This document shows, one piece after another, positions 1-11,169 of a stretch of 49,735 nucleotides of DNA. Where the stretch lies: positions 1 through 49,735 of the forward strand of contig JAHIUD010000043.1 of assembly GCA_018817515.1 (NCBI GenBank), read 5' to 3'. The notes beneath the pieces are model-generated. The model had not been told where the DNA came from and did not search any database. It saw nothing but the letters and a program-made list of their open reading frames with translations. The stretch is from Pseudomonadota bacterium (lineage in GTDB: Bacteria; Desulfobacterota; Desulfovibrionia; Desulfovibrionales; Desulfovibrionaceae). The first letter of the stretch is position 1. The number at the start of each line of letters is the position of its first letter. A program made the position numbers and the translations under genes.

Positions 1-12
1 AGTGCAACAAAG

Positions 13-45
13 AAAAAGGGTTTACGAAGTTACTCGTAAACCCTT
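13..45 (-). terminator. Rho-independent terminator of tRNA-Ala
   Basis: Read on the minus strand, an 11-base arm (35-45) pairs perfectly with 16-26 across an 8-base loop and is followed by a run of T (17 down to 13). It lies just downstream of the tRNA gene, so it most likely ends that transcript. Confidence 0.85.
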
Positions 46-53
46 GATCTTTC

Positions 54-129
<76 letters not shown>

Positions 130-299
130 ACGGCGTTGGGAAGGCCTGTCTAGCGAACAGGGGGCTTGTCTGTCAATATAAAAACTGCGTGGCCCCAAAA
201 AATGGGCAAGCTTGGCCCGCCGTTGCGTCTGCTTGCGCTTTCACGTAAACATCGGCCAGAACGGGCCAAGCCCCGAACACCTGCAACACCGGATGTTCA

Positions 300-1304
300 A
301 TGTCCCGCACGCTCCTGCGCATCGCAACCAAGCTCGCCTGGGTGGCCGTGGTCTTCTTCGGCATCACGGTCATCAGCTTCTGGGTCATCCACCTGGCCCC
401 GGGCAAGCCCACGGACATGCAGACAACGCTGAATCCCGGCGCCTCCGCCGTGGCCCGCGAGAGGCTGGAGAAGCTCTACGGCCTGGACCAGCCCATCTAC
501 GTGCAGTACGGGCAGTGGGTGGGCCGCATGGCAAGGCTCGACTTCGGCCGCTCCATGTCCGGCGATGGACGCCCTGTCTGGGACAAGATCGAGGAGCGCC
601 TGCCCTTGACCTTCGGCATGAACATCGTCTCGCTCATCCTGACTCTCGCCATCGCCATCCCCATCGGGGTGCGCGCGGCCTGGCGGCAGGGCGCGGTCTT
701 CGACCGTGTTTCAACGGTCATTGTATTTGCGGGGTTCGCCATGCCCAGCTTCTGGCTGGCGCTTCTGCTCATGCTGCTTTTGGGCATCATCTGGCCTGTG
801 CTGCCCATCTCCGGGCTCACCAGCCTGGGGTATGAGAAGCTCTCAACCGGGGGCAAGATCTGGGACGTCTGCAGGCACCTGGCCCTGCCGGTGTTTCTAT
901 ACACCTTCGGCTCGCTGGCCGGCATGTCGCGCTTCATGCGTACGAGCATGCTGGAGGTGCTGCGCCAGGATTACATCCTCACCGCGCGCGCCAAGGGCCT
1001 GCCCGCCCGGACCGTCATCTTCCGCCACGCGCTGAGAAACGCACTCATGCCCGTCATCACCATCCTCGGCCTGTCCGTGCCCGGCCTCATCGGCGGCAGC
1101 GTCATCATTGAGTCCATCTTCGCCCTGCCGGGCCTGGGCCAGCTCTTCTACCAGGCGGTGATGAGCCGCGACTACCCGCTGATCATGGGCTCGCTTGTGC
1201 TCGGCGCGGTGCTCACCCTGGCCGGGAACCTGCTGGCCGACGTGGGCTACGGCCTGGCCGATCCGCGCATCCGCAATTCGGGTCGCGACGGAGGCGAGTC
1301 ATGA
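300..1304 (+). CDS. dppB: Dipeptide/oligopeptide ABC transporter permease, DppB type
   Basis: Inner-membrane permease of a peptide/nickel-type ABC importer, 334 residues, the usual family length. The N-terminus has one transmembrane helix (about 10-30), then a periplasmic loop with the family-typical [16 protein letters not shown] stretch, then a cluster of further helices. The cytoplasmic coupling loop (EAA motif) is at about residues 225-250, containing [20 protein letters not shown]. No strong ribosome site precedes the ATG, but no alternative in-frame start exists nearby. The 169 bases between the tRNA and this gene hold no gene; an AT-rich patch at 174-184 could be part of a promoter. 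The gene overlaps dppC by 4 bases. No ATPase or binding-protein gene is present here, so the partners must be elsewhere. The substrate is not determinable from sequence. Confidence 0.9.
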   Translation: MSRTLLRIATKLAWVAVVFFGITVISFWVIHLAPGKPTDMQTTLNPGASAVARERLEKLYGLDQPIYVQYGQWVGRMARLDFGRSMSGDGRPVWDKIEERLPLTFGMNIVSLILTLAIAIPIGVRAAWRQGAVFDRVSTVIVFAGFAMPSFWLALLLMLLLGIIWPVLPISGLTSLGYEKLSTGGKIWDVCRHLALPVFLYTFGSLAGMSRFMRTSMLEVLRQDYILTARAKGLPARTVIFRHALRNALMPVITILGLSVPGLIGGSVIIESIFALPGLGQLFYQAVMSRDYPLIMGSLVLGAVLTLAGNLLADVGYGLADPRIRNSGRDGGES

Positions 1305-2161
1305 GCGGACCCAAGGCTGGAAAGAAGAAGCCCCTGCGCCCGCCCACCTGGCTGGCGCGCTACGGCATGCTCTCCGCCGGGCTGATCCTTGTGGGCGGCA
1401 TGAGCCTGGCCGCCATCCTGGCCCCGCTGCTTGCGCCCTACAATCCCAACGCCATCAACGTGGACGCCATGCTGCTCACGCCCTCTGCCGCGCATCTGCT
1501 CGGCACCGACGCGCTGGGCCGGGACGTGTTCTCGCGCATTCTCTTTGGCGCGCGGGTGTCGCTCTGGGTGGGGTTTGTGGCCGTGGGCATCTCCTCGGCC
1601 ATCGGGCTGGTGCTGGGGCTGGTGGCGGGCTATTTCGGGCGGCTCACGGACGAGATCATCATGCGCGGGGTGGACGTGATGCTCTGCTTCCCGTCGTTCT
1701 TTTTGATCCTGGCGGTCATCGCCTTTCTGGAGCCGAGCCTGGTCACCATCATGGCCGTCATCGGGCTGACCTCGTGGATGGGCGTGGCGCGGCTGGTGCG
1801 CGCCGAGACGCTGAGCTTGCGCGGGCGCGACTTTGTTCTGGCGGCCAAGGTGGCCGGGGCCGGGCCGGTGCGCATCATCTTCCGGCACATCCTGCCCAAT
1901 GCGCTGGCCCCGGTGCTGGTCTCGGCCACGCTGGGCATCGCCGGGGCCATTCTCGTGGAGTCGTCGCTGTCCTTTTTGGGCCTGGGCGTGCAGCCGCCGG
2001 ATGCCTCCTGGGGCAACATGCTGCTGGACGGCAAGGAGGTGCTGGAGATCGCGCCCTGGCTCTCCGTGTTCCCGGGCCTGGCGATCCTGTTCACCGTGCT
2101 CGGTTACAACCTGCTGGGCGAGAGCCTGCGCGACCTGCTGGACCCGCGCTTGCGGAGGTGA
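1301..2161 (+). CDS. dppC: Dipeptide/oligopeptide ABC transporter permease, DppC type
   Basis: Second permease of the same importer, 286 residues. It starts inside the end of dppB (ATGA overlap), which implies translational coupling. The first membrane helix is at about residues 20-45, followed by the DppC-typical [15 protein letters not shown] segment and four to five more helices. The EAA coupling loop ([20 protein letters not shown]) lies near residues 178-198. Together with DppB it should form a heterodimeric channel. The operon goes straight on into an unrelated cysteine-cluster gene and recN instead of the dppD/dppF ATPases, so this is a permease pair detached from the rest of its transporter. 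Confidence 0.92.
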   Translation: MSGPKAGKKKPLRPPTWLARYGMLSAGLILVGGMSLAAILAPLLAPYNPNAINVDAMLLTPSAAHLLGTDALGRDVFSRILFGARVSLWVGFVAVGISSAIGLVLGLVAGYFGRLTDEIIMRGVDVMLCFPSFFLILAVIAFLEPSLVTIMAVIGLTSWMGVARLVRAETLSLRGRDFVLAAKVAGAGPVRIIFRHILPNALAPVLVSATLGIAGAILVESSLSFLGLGVQPPDASWGNMLLDGKEVLEIAPWLSVFPGLAILFTVLGYNLLGESLRDLLDPRLRR

Positions 2162-2163
2162 GG

Positions 2164-2814
2164 ATGGCCGAGTGTATCGCCGAGCCAATCGCAGACCGTT
2201 TCCGCTACCCTGAATTTGAGGCCAGGCACCCCTGGCTTGTGCGCCTCCTCGACGCCTACCATATCTCGGACACGGCCACGCGCGCGGACCTGGAGCGCGA
2301 GACGGCCAAGCGGGGCGTTGCCGTGGCCTGCGGGCCGGGTTGCCGCAACTGCTGCATCGACCAGTGCATCCCGGTGACCGAGTTCGAGGTGCTGGGCATC
2401 TGGTGGTACGCTTCCGAGATCCTGGAAGGCGAGGTCAGGGCCGGGCTCATGCAGCGCCTGCTGGGCTTTGGCGCGGTGGGCGAATGCGCCTTCCTGGTGG
2501 ACGGTCGCTGCTCGGTCTATCCGCTCCGGCCCTTTGTCTGCCGCCAGTACCATGTGTTCAGCCAGCCCTGCGCGCCCGGGGAGAACGTCTCCGAGACCCG
2601 CAACCGCGACGTGTTCCGGGGCGCGCAGGACAGCGGCCGCGAGCTGGCCTGGCAGATCATCCCGCTGTACGGGGTGGCCGAGGAAAACGTTGATTGGCTC
2701 TTCGAGAGCGGCTATGTGTCCCGCAAGGGAAAACATCTGCACACCTTGCCCCTGGACAACATCGTCATGCACATGAAAACCACCGCCCACCGCAAAAAGG
2801 CCCGCAATGCTTGA
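2164..2814 (+). CDS. YkgJ-family cysteine-cluster protein
   Basis: 216-residue cytosolic protein with the YkgJ/UPF0153 cysteine pattern, a putative zinc- or iron-binding family. Visible are CGPGCRNCC near residues 57-65 followed by DQC, then GECAFLVDGRCSVYPLRPFVCRQY, in which the CxVYxxRPxxCR signature is diagnostic. The start at 2164 is preceded by GGAGGTGAGG, a good ribosome site, and lies 2 bases after the dppC stop. The last codons overlap the recN start by 8 bases, so it is co-transcribed and probably coupled to recN. The biochemical role of the family is not settled; I infer only metal binding. Confidence 0.8.
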   Translation: MAECIAEPIADRFRYPEFEARHPWLVRLLDAYHISDTATRADLERETAKRGVAVACGPGCRNCCIDQCIPVTEFEVLGIWWYASEILEGEVRAGLMQRLLGFGAVGECAFLVDGRCSVYPLRPFVCRQYHVFSQPCAPGENVSETRNRDVFRGAQDSGRELAWQIIPLYGVAEENVDWLFESGYVSRKGKHLHTLPLDNIVMHMKTTAHRKKARNA

Positions 2815-4393
2815 GCTGCTGCGCATCCGCGACCTGGCGCTCATCGAGGACGCCGAGCTTGAGTTCGCGCCGGGCATGAACGCGCTCACCGGCGAGACCG
2901 GCGCGGGCAAGAGCTTCATCGTGCGCGCCATCGACTTTCTCACCGGCGAGCCCATGAGCGCCGACCTGGTGCGCCCCGGCAAGGACAAGGCCGTGGTCGA
3001 GGCCGTGTTCGTGGTTCAGGAGGACGGCGGCCCGCCCGAGGATATGATCATCCGCCGCGAGCTCTCCGCCGACACGGGCCGCAGCCGCGTCTTCGTCAAC
3101 GACCGCCTGGGTTCGCTGGACACCCTGCGCGACCTGCGCGCCGGGCTCGTTTTGCACACCAGCCAGCACGGCCAGCAGAAGTTGCTGCAGCCCGCCCACC
3201 AGGCCCGCATCCTCGACGCCTTTCTGGCCGACCCCGGCGTAATTCCCGCGCGTGATGCTGCCCTGGCCGCCGTGCGCGCCGTGCAGACCGCCCGGGCCGA
3301 GCTGGAGGCCAAGGTGGCCGACCTTTCGCGCCAGCGGGAATTTCTGGAGTTTCAGCGCACCGAGATCGCCAAGGTGGCCCCGCACCCCGGCGAGGAGGAC
3401 GAGCTCTTGGTGCGCAAGGCGGGCCTGAAGGACCACGAGCGCCAGGAAGAGTCCCGCTCGCGCGCGCTGGAGGCGCTGCTGGGCGAGGTCCCGCTGGCCG
3501 CCCAGGTGGGCGAGCTGGCGCGCGCCTTGAGCCAACTGGCCGCCTTTGACCCGGCCTTTGGCCAGGACAAGGACGTGGCCGAGGACTTCCGGCACCAGCT
3601 GGCCAGCCTGGAGACGCGCATCCGCCGTCTGGACGCCAGGGGCGAGGGCGACGACATCGAGGCCATCGAGGCCCGGCTGTTCGAACTGGCCAAGCTCAAG
3701 CGCAAGCTGGGCAAGGGTTTGGACGAGATCGTGGACCTGGGCCGCCAGGCGGAGGAGAACCTGTCCTTTCTGGACTCCTGCGCGCTGGACGCCCGCCGCC
3801 TGGAGCGCGAGGAGGCCGAGGCTGCAGCCAGCCTGGGCCAGGCGCTGGACGCGCTCAACGCCGCCCGCGCCGCCGCCGCCGAGGACCTGAGCGCCCGGCT
3901 GGGCCGCGAGCTGGCCGGCCTGGGCTTCTCGGAGCACGCGCGGGTGGAGTTCGCCTTTGAGCCTGTGGAGATTTACGCCGGGCCTGACGGGGCCTTATGC
4001 GAGCAGCGCGCCCGCCTGTTCTGGGTGCCCAACCCCGGCCAGCCCCCGCGCCCGCTGGACAAGATCGCCTCGGGCGGCGAGCTTTCGCGCTTTCTGCTGG
4101 CCCTGGCCAGTCTGCGGGCCGAGTCCGCGCAGCCCACGCTGATCTTCGACGAGGTCGACGCGGGCATCGGCGGGCACACGCTGATCCGCGTGGGCGAGCG
4201 GCTGGTGGACCTGGCAGGCAAGCAGCAGATGATCCTCATCACCCACTGGCCGCAATTGGCCAAGCTGGCCAAACGGCACTTCCTGGTGCGCAAGGACGTC
4301 ATCGACGGCCTGACCTTTACCGGGTGCGTGCGCCTGGGGCAGAGCGAGATCGAGGCCGAGCTGGTGCGCATGTCCGGCGGCGGGAGCGACTGA
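2807..4393 (+). CDS. recN: DNA repair protein RecN
   Basis: SMC-like ATPase that gathers around double-strand breaks and helps recombinational repair in the cytoplasm; 528 residues, slightly shorter than the common 550. The N-terminal Walker A is GETGAGKS at about residues 29-36. A long charged middle forms the coiled-coil arms (about 160-370). The C-terminal half has the signature DKIASGGELSRF and Walker B LIFDEVDAGIGG near 445-456, exactly as in RecN. The start overlaps the preceding cysteine-cluster gene. No LexA box could be examined because the gene has no promoter of its own; expression seems to depend on the upstream operon. Confidence 0.96.
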   Translation: MLELLRIRDLALIEDAELEFAPGMNALTGETGAGKSFIVRAIDFLTGEPMSADLVRPGKDKAVVEAVFVVQEDGGPPEDMIIRRELSADTGRSRVFVNDRLGSLDTLRDLRAGLVLHTSQHGQQKLLQPAHQARILDAFLADPGVIPARDAALAAVRAVQTARAELEAKVADLSRQREFLEFQRTEIAKVAPHPGEEDELLVRKAGLKDHERQEESRSRALEALLGEVPLAAQVGELARALSQLAAFDPAFGQDKDVAEDFRHQLASLETRIRRLDARGEGDDIEAIEARLFELAKLKRKLGKGLDEIVDLGRQAEENLSFLDSCALDARRLEREEAEAAASLGQALDALNAARAAAAEDLSARLGRELAGLGFSEHARVEFAFEPVEIYAGPDGALCEQRARLFWVPNPGQPPRPLDKIASGGELSRFLLALASLRAESAQPTLIFDEVDAGIGGHTLIRVGERLVDLAGKQQMILITHWPQLAKLAKRHFLVRKDVIDGLTFTGCVRLGQSEIEAELVRMSGGGSD

Positions 4394-4469
4394 CCACACC
4401 TTCCCGCCCGGAATCCCTCGTCTGAAATTCGTCGGCCCCTGGCCGTGCCCTGCCGGAAATCCCCGCCCC

Positions 4470-4498
4470 TTGCTGCCACGCCTGCGCGTGGTTATACT
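4470..4498 (+). promoter_or_regulatory. Sigma-70-type promoter for the M48 protease gene
   Basis: TTGCTG (4470-4475), a 17-base spacer and TATACT (4493-4498) form a good vegetative promoter 57 bases before the M48 start codon. The spacer contains the inverted repeat CCACGC-CTGC-GCGTGG, which might bind a regulator; that part is inference. Confidence 0.6.
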
Positions 4499-4554
4499 CC
4501 TCCCATGCGCTGGGCCGCGTTTTGCATTGGAATGCCCAGCCAAGGAGTCTTGCC

Positions 4555-5361
4555 ATGAACCTTCGCCTGAAACGACATCTGAAACGGGCCGCCCTGTTGT
4601 GCCTGGTTCTCGCTGTCGCCGCCTGCGCCAAGGCCGCCTACACCAACCGTAGCCAGTTGTTGCTCATCAGCGAGGGGCAGGAGACGCAGCTCGGGCTGCA
4701 GGCCGCCCAGGACGTGGTGAAGAAAGAGAAGATGAGCACCGACCGGATCCAGACCGAGCGCGTGAAGCGCATCGGGAGGCGCATCGCCATTGCCGCCAAC
4801 AAGCCGGACTACAAGTGGGAGTTCTTCCTCATCGACAAGGACACGGTGAACGCCTTCTGCCTGCCGGGCGGCAAGGTCTTCGTGTATACGGGCATTCTGG
4901 AGCTGGCCACCACCAACGACGAGCTGGCCGCCATCATGGGGCACGAGATCGCCCACGCCTTGGAGCGCCACGGCGGCGAGCGCATGAGCACCGCGCTGAT
5001 GCTCCAGATGGGCGGGCAGGCGGCGAGCATGGCCATCGGCGCGGGCAGCAGCCCGGCCATGGGCCAGGTGTTCTCCCAGGCGTATGGCATCGGCTCCCAG
5101 GTGGGGGTGCTGCTGCCGCACAGCCGCACCCAGGAGTCCGAGGCCGACGAGGTGGGCATGATCCTGGCGGCCATGGCCGGGTATGAGCCCGCGGGCGCGC
5201 TGACCCTGTGGCAGAAGATGGACGCCTACAGCGCCAAGAAGGGCCAGAACCCGCCCGCGTTTCTGTCCACCCACCCGGCCACCAAGCAGCGCATCGCGGA
5301 CATCCGCGCCAAGATGGGCGCAATCCGCGCCAAGTACTACCGCCAGCAGCTCTTGAACTAG
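4555..5361 (+). CDS. Periplasmic M48-family metalloprotease, lipoprotein
   Basis: Zinc endopeptidase of family M48 (LoiP/YcaL-like), 268 residues. The N-terminus is a lipoprotein signal: basic MNLRLKRHLKR, a hydrophobic stretch, then lipobox VAAC with Cys24 as the likely lipidated residue. The zinc motif HEIAH is at 130-134, and the third ligand is in SEADEVGM near residue 196, as expected for M48. The family typically degrades misfolded envelope proteins. AAGGAG precedes ATG 4555 with good spacing; an in-frame ATG at 4522 is less likely because it would bury the lipoprotein signal. It has its own promoter and is followed 20 bases later by a zinc-ribbon gene. Confidence 0.9.
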   Translation: MNLRLKRHLKRAALLCLVLAVAACAKAAYTNRSQLLLISEGQETQLGLQAAQDVVKKEKMSTDRIQTERVKRIGRRIAIAANKPDYKWEFFLIDKDTVNAFCLPGGKVFVYTGILELATTNDELAAIMGHEIAHALERHGGERMSTALMLQMGGQAASMAIGAGSSPAMGQVFSQAYGIGSQVGVLLPHSRTQESEADEVGMILAAMAGYEPAGALTLWQKMDAYSAKKGQNPPAFLSTHPATKQRIADIRAKMGAIRAKYYRQQLLN

Positions 5362-5381
5362 GCTCTGGCCAAGGACTCCTG

Positions 5382-5753
5382 ATGATCCTCTGCACCAGCT
5401 GCGGCACCAAGAACGCGGACGACGCGCACACCTGCGAGAAATGCGGGCGCAAGCTGCAGTCGCGCTGGTCGCGGCCGGGCGGGCTGGACGCGCAGAACGG
5501 CAACGGCGCCAATGGCGCCAGCGGCGATTCGGGCGGCTCCATCTTGCCGGAAGAGGTCTGGGAGTTCGTGGAGCCCGTGGTGCTGAGCGTGGAGGAGGGC
5601 GCGGACACGCTGGTCAAGGCCTGCGCGGAGACCTGGGCGTATGCGCTGATACTGATCGTCGGGGCCGGGGTGTACATCGGCAGCGAGGACTGGCGCTACC
5701 TTGCCGGGAGCGTCGCTCTGGCGGCGGTGCTGGCCTGGGCCCGGGGGATTTGA
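5382..5753 (+). CDS. Zinc-ribbon membrane protein of unknown function
   Basis: 123 residues. The N-terminus is a zinc ribbon with CxxC pairs at Cys4/Cys7 and Cys18/Cys21. A low-complexity Gly/Asn/Ala stretch follows (about 36-50). The last 40 residues hold two hydrophobic segments (TWAYALILIVGAGVYIG and YLAGSVALAAVLAWA) that look like membrane helices. ATG 5382 is preceded by AAGGACTCC. It lies 20 bases after the M48 gene and is probably co-transcribed with it. Function is unknown; the layout suggests a membrane-anchored protein with a cytoplasmic zinc ribbon. Confidence 0.75.
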   Translation: MILCTSCGTKNADDAHTCEKCGRKLQSRWSRPGGLDAQNGNGANGASGDSGGSILPEEVWEFVEPVVLSVEEGADTLVKACAETWAYALILIVGAGVYIGSEDWRYLAGSVALAAVLAWARGI

Positions 5754-5839
5754 GGCGTTGACTTCTATAGACCAAGGTACCACCTTTTGGTATGGTGAGG
5801 TTGGAAGTCAGTCATGCCATGAAATCAAAAGGCGGCTCT

Positions 5840-6763
5840 ATGCGTACATGTGACCCCAGCCAATGCCCAATATGCAAAGGCACAGCCAAGCGTTTTAGAA
5901 AAGGCAACTTCGACGCCTATGTTGTCATTTGCGATAGGTGTGGTGATTTTGGGATTACTGATACGGCACTTGTTAACATTAGAGGGGAATATTTTAGCGA
6001 AAGGGAAATCGCGAATGCTTCTGGCTGGCTCCGCGAGAACCAGGGCTATGAGATTACGTCATATAATGCTGATGGACTAAAGAATATAAATCCAATTTCA
6101 TATTCTGAACGTGCAGACCGCCTACTTCGTAAGATAGGAAAGGTAACGTCATTTGCTGGTGAAGAGGTCAAGATAGATAGCTCTTGGATTAGTTCTGCTT
6201 GGTGTGCACACGAAAAGGAAATGAGATCTTTGCTAAATTTCTTGAGTGAGTCAGATTTGGTTGTAGTTAATGGCCCTTTGCCAGAATATCAAACTGTTGT
6301 TGTTAGGCCAAATGGTTGGATGCGAATCGATGACTTGTCTAAAGTGGGCTCCGCTGGTGATCAAGGATTTGTGGCAATGTGGTTTGATCAGAGCATGTCA
6401 GAGGCATATGCTGTAGCAATATCGAAAGCCATTGCAGACGCTGGGTACAGGCCACACCGCGTAGATAATAGAGAGCATAATGGCAAGATTGACGATGAGA
6501 TAGTTTCAGAAATTAGGAAGAGCAGATTCGTAGTTGCTGATTTCTCCGGTCACCGAGGCGGTGTATATTATGAGGCTGGATTTGCAAAATGTCTTGGAAT
6601 TGAGGTATTTTGGACGTGCAGGGAGGATTATTTCAAAGAGCTTCATTTTGATATCAGACAATACAATTGCATTGAGTGGAAGATGAACGAACTCGATGAA
6701 TTCAGGCAACGTTTGCGTTTCAGGATAGAGAGCGTTTTGGGACAGGGGCCAGTTAAGAAATAG
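5840..6763 (+). CDS. Zinc finger plus nucleoside-deoxyribosyltransferase/TIR-like protein
   Basis: 307 residues from ATG 5840, chosen because AAAGGCGG sits just before it; in-frame starts at 5792 and 5819 are possible. The N-terminus has a treble-clef-like zinc site (Cys9, Cys12, Cys31, Cys34). The C-terminal half, from about residue 175, resembles the nucleoside 2-deoxyribosyltransferase/TIR-like fold: FVAMWFD strand, KIDDEIVSEIRKSRFVVADF, then GGVYYEAGFA with candidate catalytic Asp234 and Glu245, and a closing HFDIRQYN. Related domains act as NAD or nucleotide hydrolases in some phage-defence systems; that function is inference here. The gene is strikingly AT-rich (20 G or C in the 60 bases from 6061) between GC-rich neighbours, which points to transfer. 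An imperfect inverted repeat lies at 5771-5791. Confidence 0.75.
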   Translation: MRTCDPSQCPICKGTAKRFRKGNFDAYVVICDRCGDFGITDTALVNIRGEYFSEREIANASGWLRENQGYEITSYNADGLKNINPISYSERADRLLRKIGKVTSFAGEEVKIDSSWISSAWCAHEKEMRSLLNFLSESDLVVVNGPLPEYQTVVVRPNGWMRIDDLSKVGSAGDQGFVAMWFDQSMSEAYAVAISKAIADAGYRPHRVDNREHNGKIDDEIVSEIRKSRFVVADFSGHRGGVYYEAGFAKCLGIEVFWTCREDYFKELHFDIRQYNCIEWKMNELDEFRQRLRFRIESVLGQGPVKK

Positions 6764-6772
6764 CCCACTACA

Positions 6773-7078
6773 ATGCCACAGCTTTCCATTCCCACCCTCC
6801 ACTTCCGCGTCACCGGCCTGGTCCAGCACGTCTGGTTCCGGGGCTGGACCATTGAGACAGCCCGCGCGCTTGGCCTAAACGGCTGGGTGCGCAACATGCC
6901 CGACGGCTCTGTTGCCGGGCAGGCCCAGGCGCGCGAGGAGAGCGAAGCGGGCAGGGCGGCGCTGGAGCGCTTCCGCCAGGCCTTGACGGTGGGCCCGCCC
7001 TCCGCGCGCGTTGACCTTGTCGACGCGGGCTACATCGACCTCCCCGAGCGCTTCGACGGCTTCAGCGTGCGCTACTGA
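6773..7078 (+). CDS. acyP: Acylphosphatase
   Basis: Small cytosolic enzyme that hydrolyses acyl phosphates such as carbamoyl or acetyl phosphate; 101 residues, normal length. The phosphate-binding loop reads VTGLVQHVWFRGW (about residues 13-25), with the catalytic Arg of the FR pair, and the second catalytic residue is the Asn in GLNGWVRNMPDGSV. The usual loop is VQGV; here the Gly is His, an unusual change at a tight turn. No Shine-Dalgarno sequence is evident before ATG 6773, which directly follows the AT-rich gene by 9 bases. A convergent membrane-protein gene ends 39 bases downstream. Confidence 0.88.
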   Translation: MPQLSIPTLHFRVTGLVQHVWFRGWTIETARALGLNGWVRNMPDGSVAGQAQAREESEAGRAALERFRQALTVGPPSARVDLVDAGYIDLPERFDGFSVRY

Positions 7079-7117
7079 GCATTGCCGGGAAATCCGCCCC
7101 GCCAGGGATCTCTGGCC

Positions 7118-7879
7118 TCAATACATGTGCATGCGCCGGATGAGCCAGGGCCGCGAGGGCGCGCAGGCCACCAGCGCAGCGCCGAAGCAGGCGAACCCGA
7201 GCAGCCCGAACTGCCATTGCGGGTCCGGGTACACGTAGAGCACCACGCGCAGGCCGCTGCCCCACAGGAACAGCGCAAAGGCCGTCAGCAGCAGGATGAG
7301 CCACTGCGCCGGGCGGTTGCCATGGGCGAACTGCATGCAGAGGTTGGGCATGGCCCGGCCGAACAGCACTGCCAGCGCGTAGGCCAGCGCCGCCGAGCCT
7401 CCCACGAAGATGAACCAGGGGTTGAGCCCCAGGCCCCGGTTGAAGAGGCCCACGTCGCCGTGCTGGGCAAAGGCGCGCATGAGGATGTAGGCGATGAGCT
7501 CCATCAGGTTGGCCACCACGAACCAGTAGAGGAAGTGGAACGACCAGCGCCCGCGCGGCCTGCCCCGGCGCAGCAGCGCCAGCCCGAACACGACGATGGT
7601 CCAGTGCATGACCAGCGGGCACACGCCGATGATGGCCGCGTCCACCAACTGGCCCGTGGCGAACATATCTCTGTATCCCACGCCCTCGTCCCAGCCGGTC
7701 ATCGTCAGCGGGTTGCCCCAGATGATGTCGAGCGGGCTGTCCATGTGTCCGAGCAGCCAGGCCATGGTGCTGTGGGTGAACTCGTGGGAGAGCACGACCA
7801 CGGTTTGCAGCGCCGCGAAGCTCACTACGACGATGAGCGCGTAGGTGGTGGCGTCGCGAAAGCGGACGGAGGTCGGCAT
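7118..7879 (-). CDS. Integral membrane HExxH protein, putative metalloprotease
   Basis: 253 residues with about six membrane helices. The first helix (about 14-31) runs directly into VVLSHEFTHSTMAWLLGH, so the HEFTH zinc motif (His32, Glu33, His36) sits at the membrane, as in site-2-type or other membrane zinc proteases. A second, M50-type NPxxPxDG motif was not found, so the family assignment is open. The start at 7879 is preceded by TTGGAGCAC on the minus strand; a longer reading from 7951 would add a poorly hydrophobic leader. A good promoter lies at 7979-8008. It converges with acyP. Substrate unknown. Confidence 0.7.
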   Translation of the reverse strand: MPTSVRFRDATTYALIVVVSFAALQTVVVLSHEFTHSTMAWLLGHMDSPLDIIWGNPLTMTGWDEGVGYRDMFATGQLVDAAIIGVCPLVMHWTIVVFGLALLRRGRPRGRWSFHFLYWFVVANLMELIAYILMRAFAQHGDVGLFNRGLGLNPWFIFVGGSAALAYALAVLFGRAMPNLCMQFAHGNRPAQWLILLLTAFALFLWGSGLRVVLYVYPDPQWQFGLLGFACFGAALVACAPSRPWLIRRMHMY

Positions 7880-7978
7880 GCGGCGTGCTCCAACTGGCCG
7901 CGGGCTGCTGCCTGCGGGTAGGGCGGACGACTTCGCGCCGGGACCGGGCACGGGGCGCCTGATCCTGATCTATACGCC

Positions 7979-8008
7979 AGTATATTTGGAAATCAGCGCG
8001 CAAGTCAA
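7979..8008 (-). promoter_or_regulatory. Sigma-70-type promoter for the HExxH membrane protein
   Basis: On the minus strand TTGACT (8008-8003), an 18-base spacer and TATACT (7984-7979) match the vegetative consensus well. The -10 overlaps the inverted repeat TATAC-GCCA-GTATA (7971-7984), a possible operator. The rest of the 319-base gap to lon holds only the lon promoter and no gene that I can see. Confidence 0.65.
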
Positions 8009-8099
8009 CGAAAGAGGGCCAGACCTGGGCAGGCCGGGGCAAAAGGTCTTGGAATGGGCAGTTTTGGCCAGGAATTCCCCGTTTTTCCGTACTTCGCCC

Positions 8100-8127
8100 T
8101 TGCCAGGGCCGAATTATGAATTACACT
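8100..8127 (+). promoter_or_regulatory. Probable lon promoter
   Basis: TTGCCA (8100-8105), a 16-base spacer and TACACT (8122-8127) lie 72 bases before the lon start. This is vegetative rather than a clear heat-shock promoter; no CIRCE element was seen nearby. Confidence 0.45.
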
Positions 8128-8198
8128 AGTACGGTTCGGCCCATCGGGACAGCCCGTGTCCTGGCCGGGCCAACACCATCGTTCAGGAGCCAGTCATT

Positions 8199-10841
<2,643 letters not shown>

Positions 10842-10960
10842 GCCTGTGACCAAGGCCCCGGCCAAAGCCCCGGCCAAGGCCCCGGCGAAGCCCAAGCCCA
10901 AGGCCAAGCCCAAGGCCAAGCCGAAGAAGGGCTAGCCTCACCCCCGACCCCCGCAAGATA

Positions 10961-11003
10961 CGGGGCGGCCAGGAGCAGCACTCCGGGCCGCCCCGTTTGT
11001 TTT
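10961..11003 (+). terminator. Terminator after lon
   Basis: Arms CGGGGCGGCC (10961-10970) and GGCCGCCCCG (10986-10995) pair perfectly across a 15-base loop and are followed by TTTGTTTT. It ends the lon transcript. Between it and the next gene, TTGACT at 11037-11042 with a weak TACCCT 16 bases later could start the fmdB-hemC transcript. Confidence 0.85.
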
Positions 11004-11169
11004 GCCTGGCCAGCAGGCAGCCTGCCGGACCAGCGGTTGACTGTCGCGGCAGCGGTATTACCCTGGGTCTCTGCGTTGCCAGCAGGGCGGAATTGCGCTA
11101 TGTCCAGGCGGCCCTGAAGGCGCGCCATGGCGCTCGCCCCGCGGGCCATCAACACAAAAGGAACCAGCC

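Noticed and set aside
1247-2188. Antisense frame over dppC
   Set aside because: The plus-strand permease has the EAA loop and helices; the antisense product is rich in Gln/His/Arg without structure.
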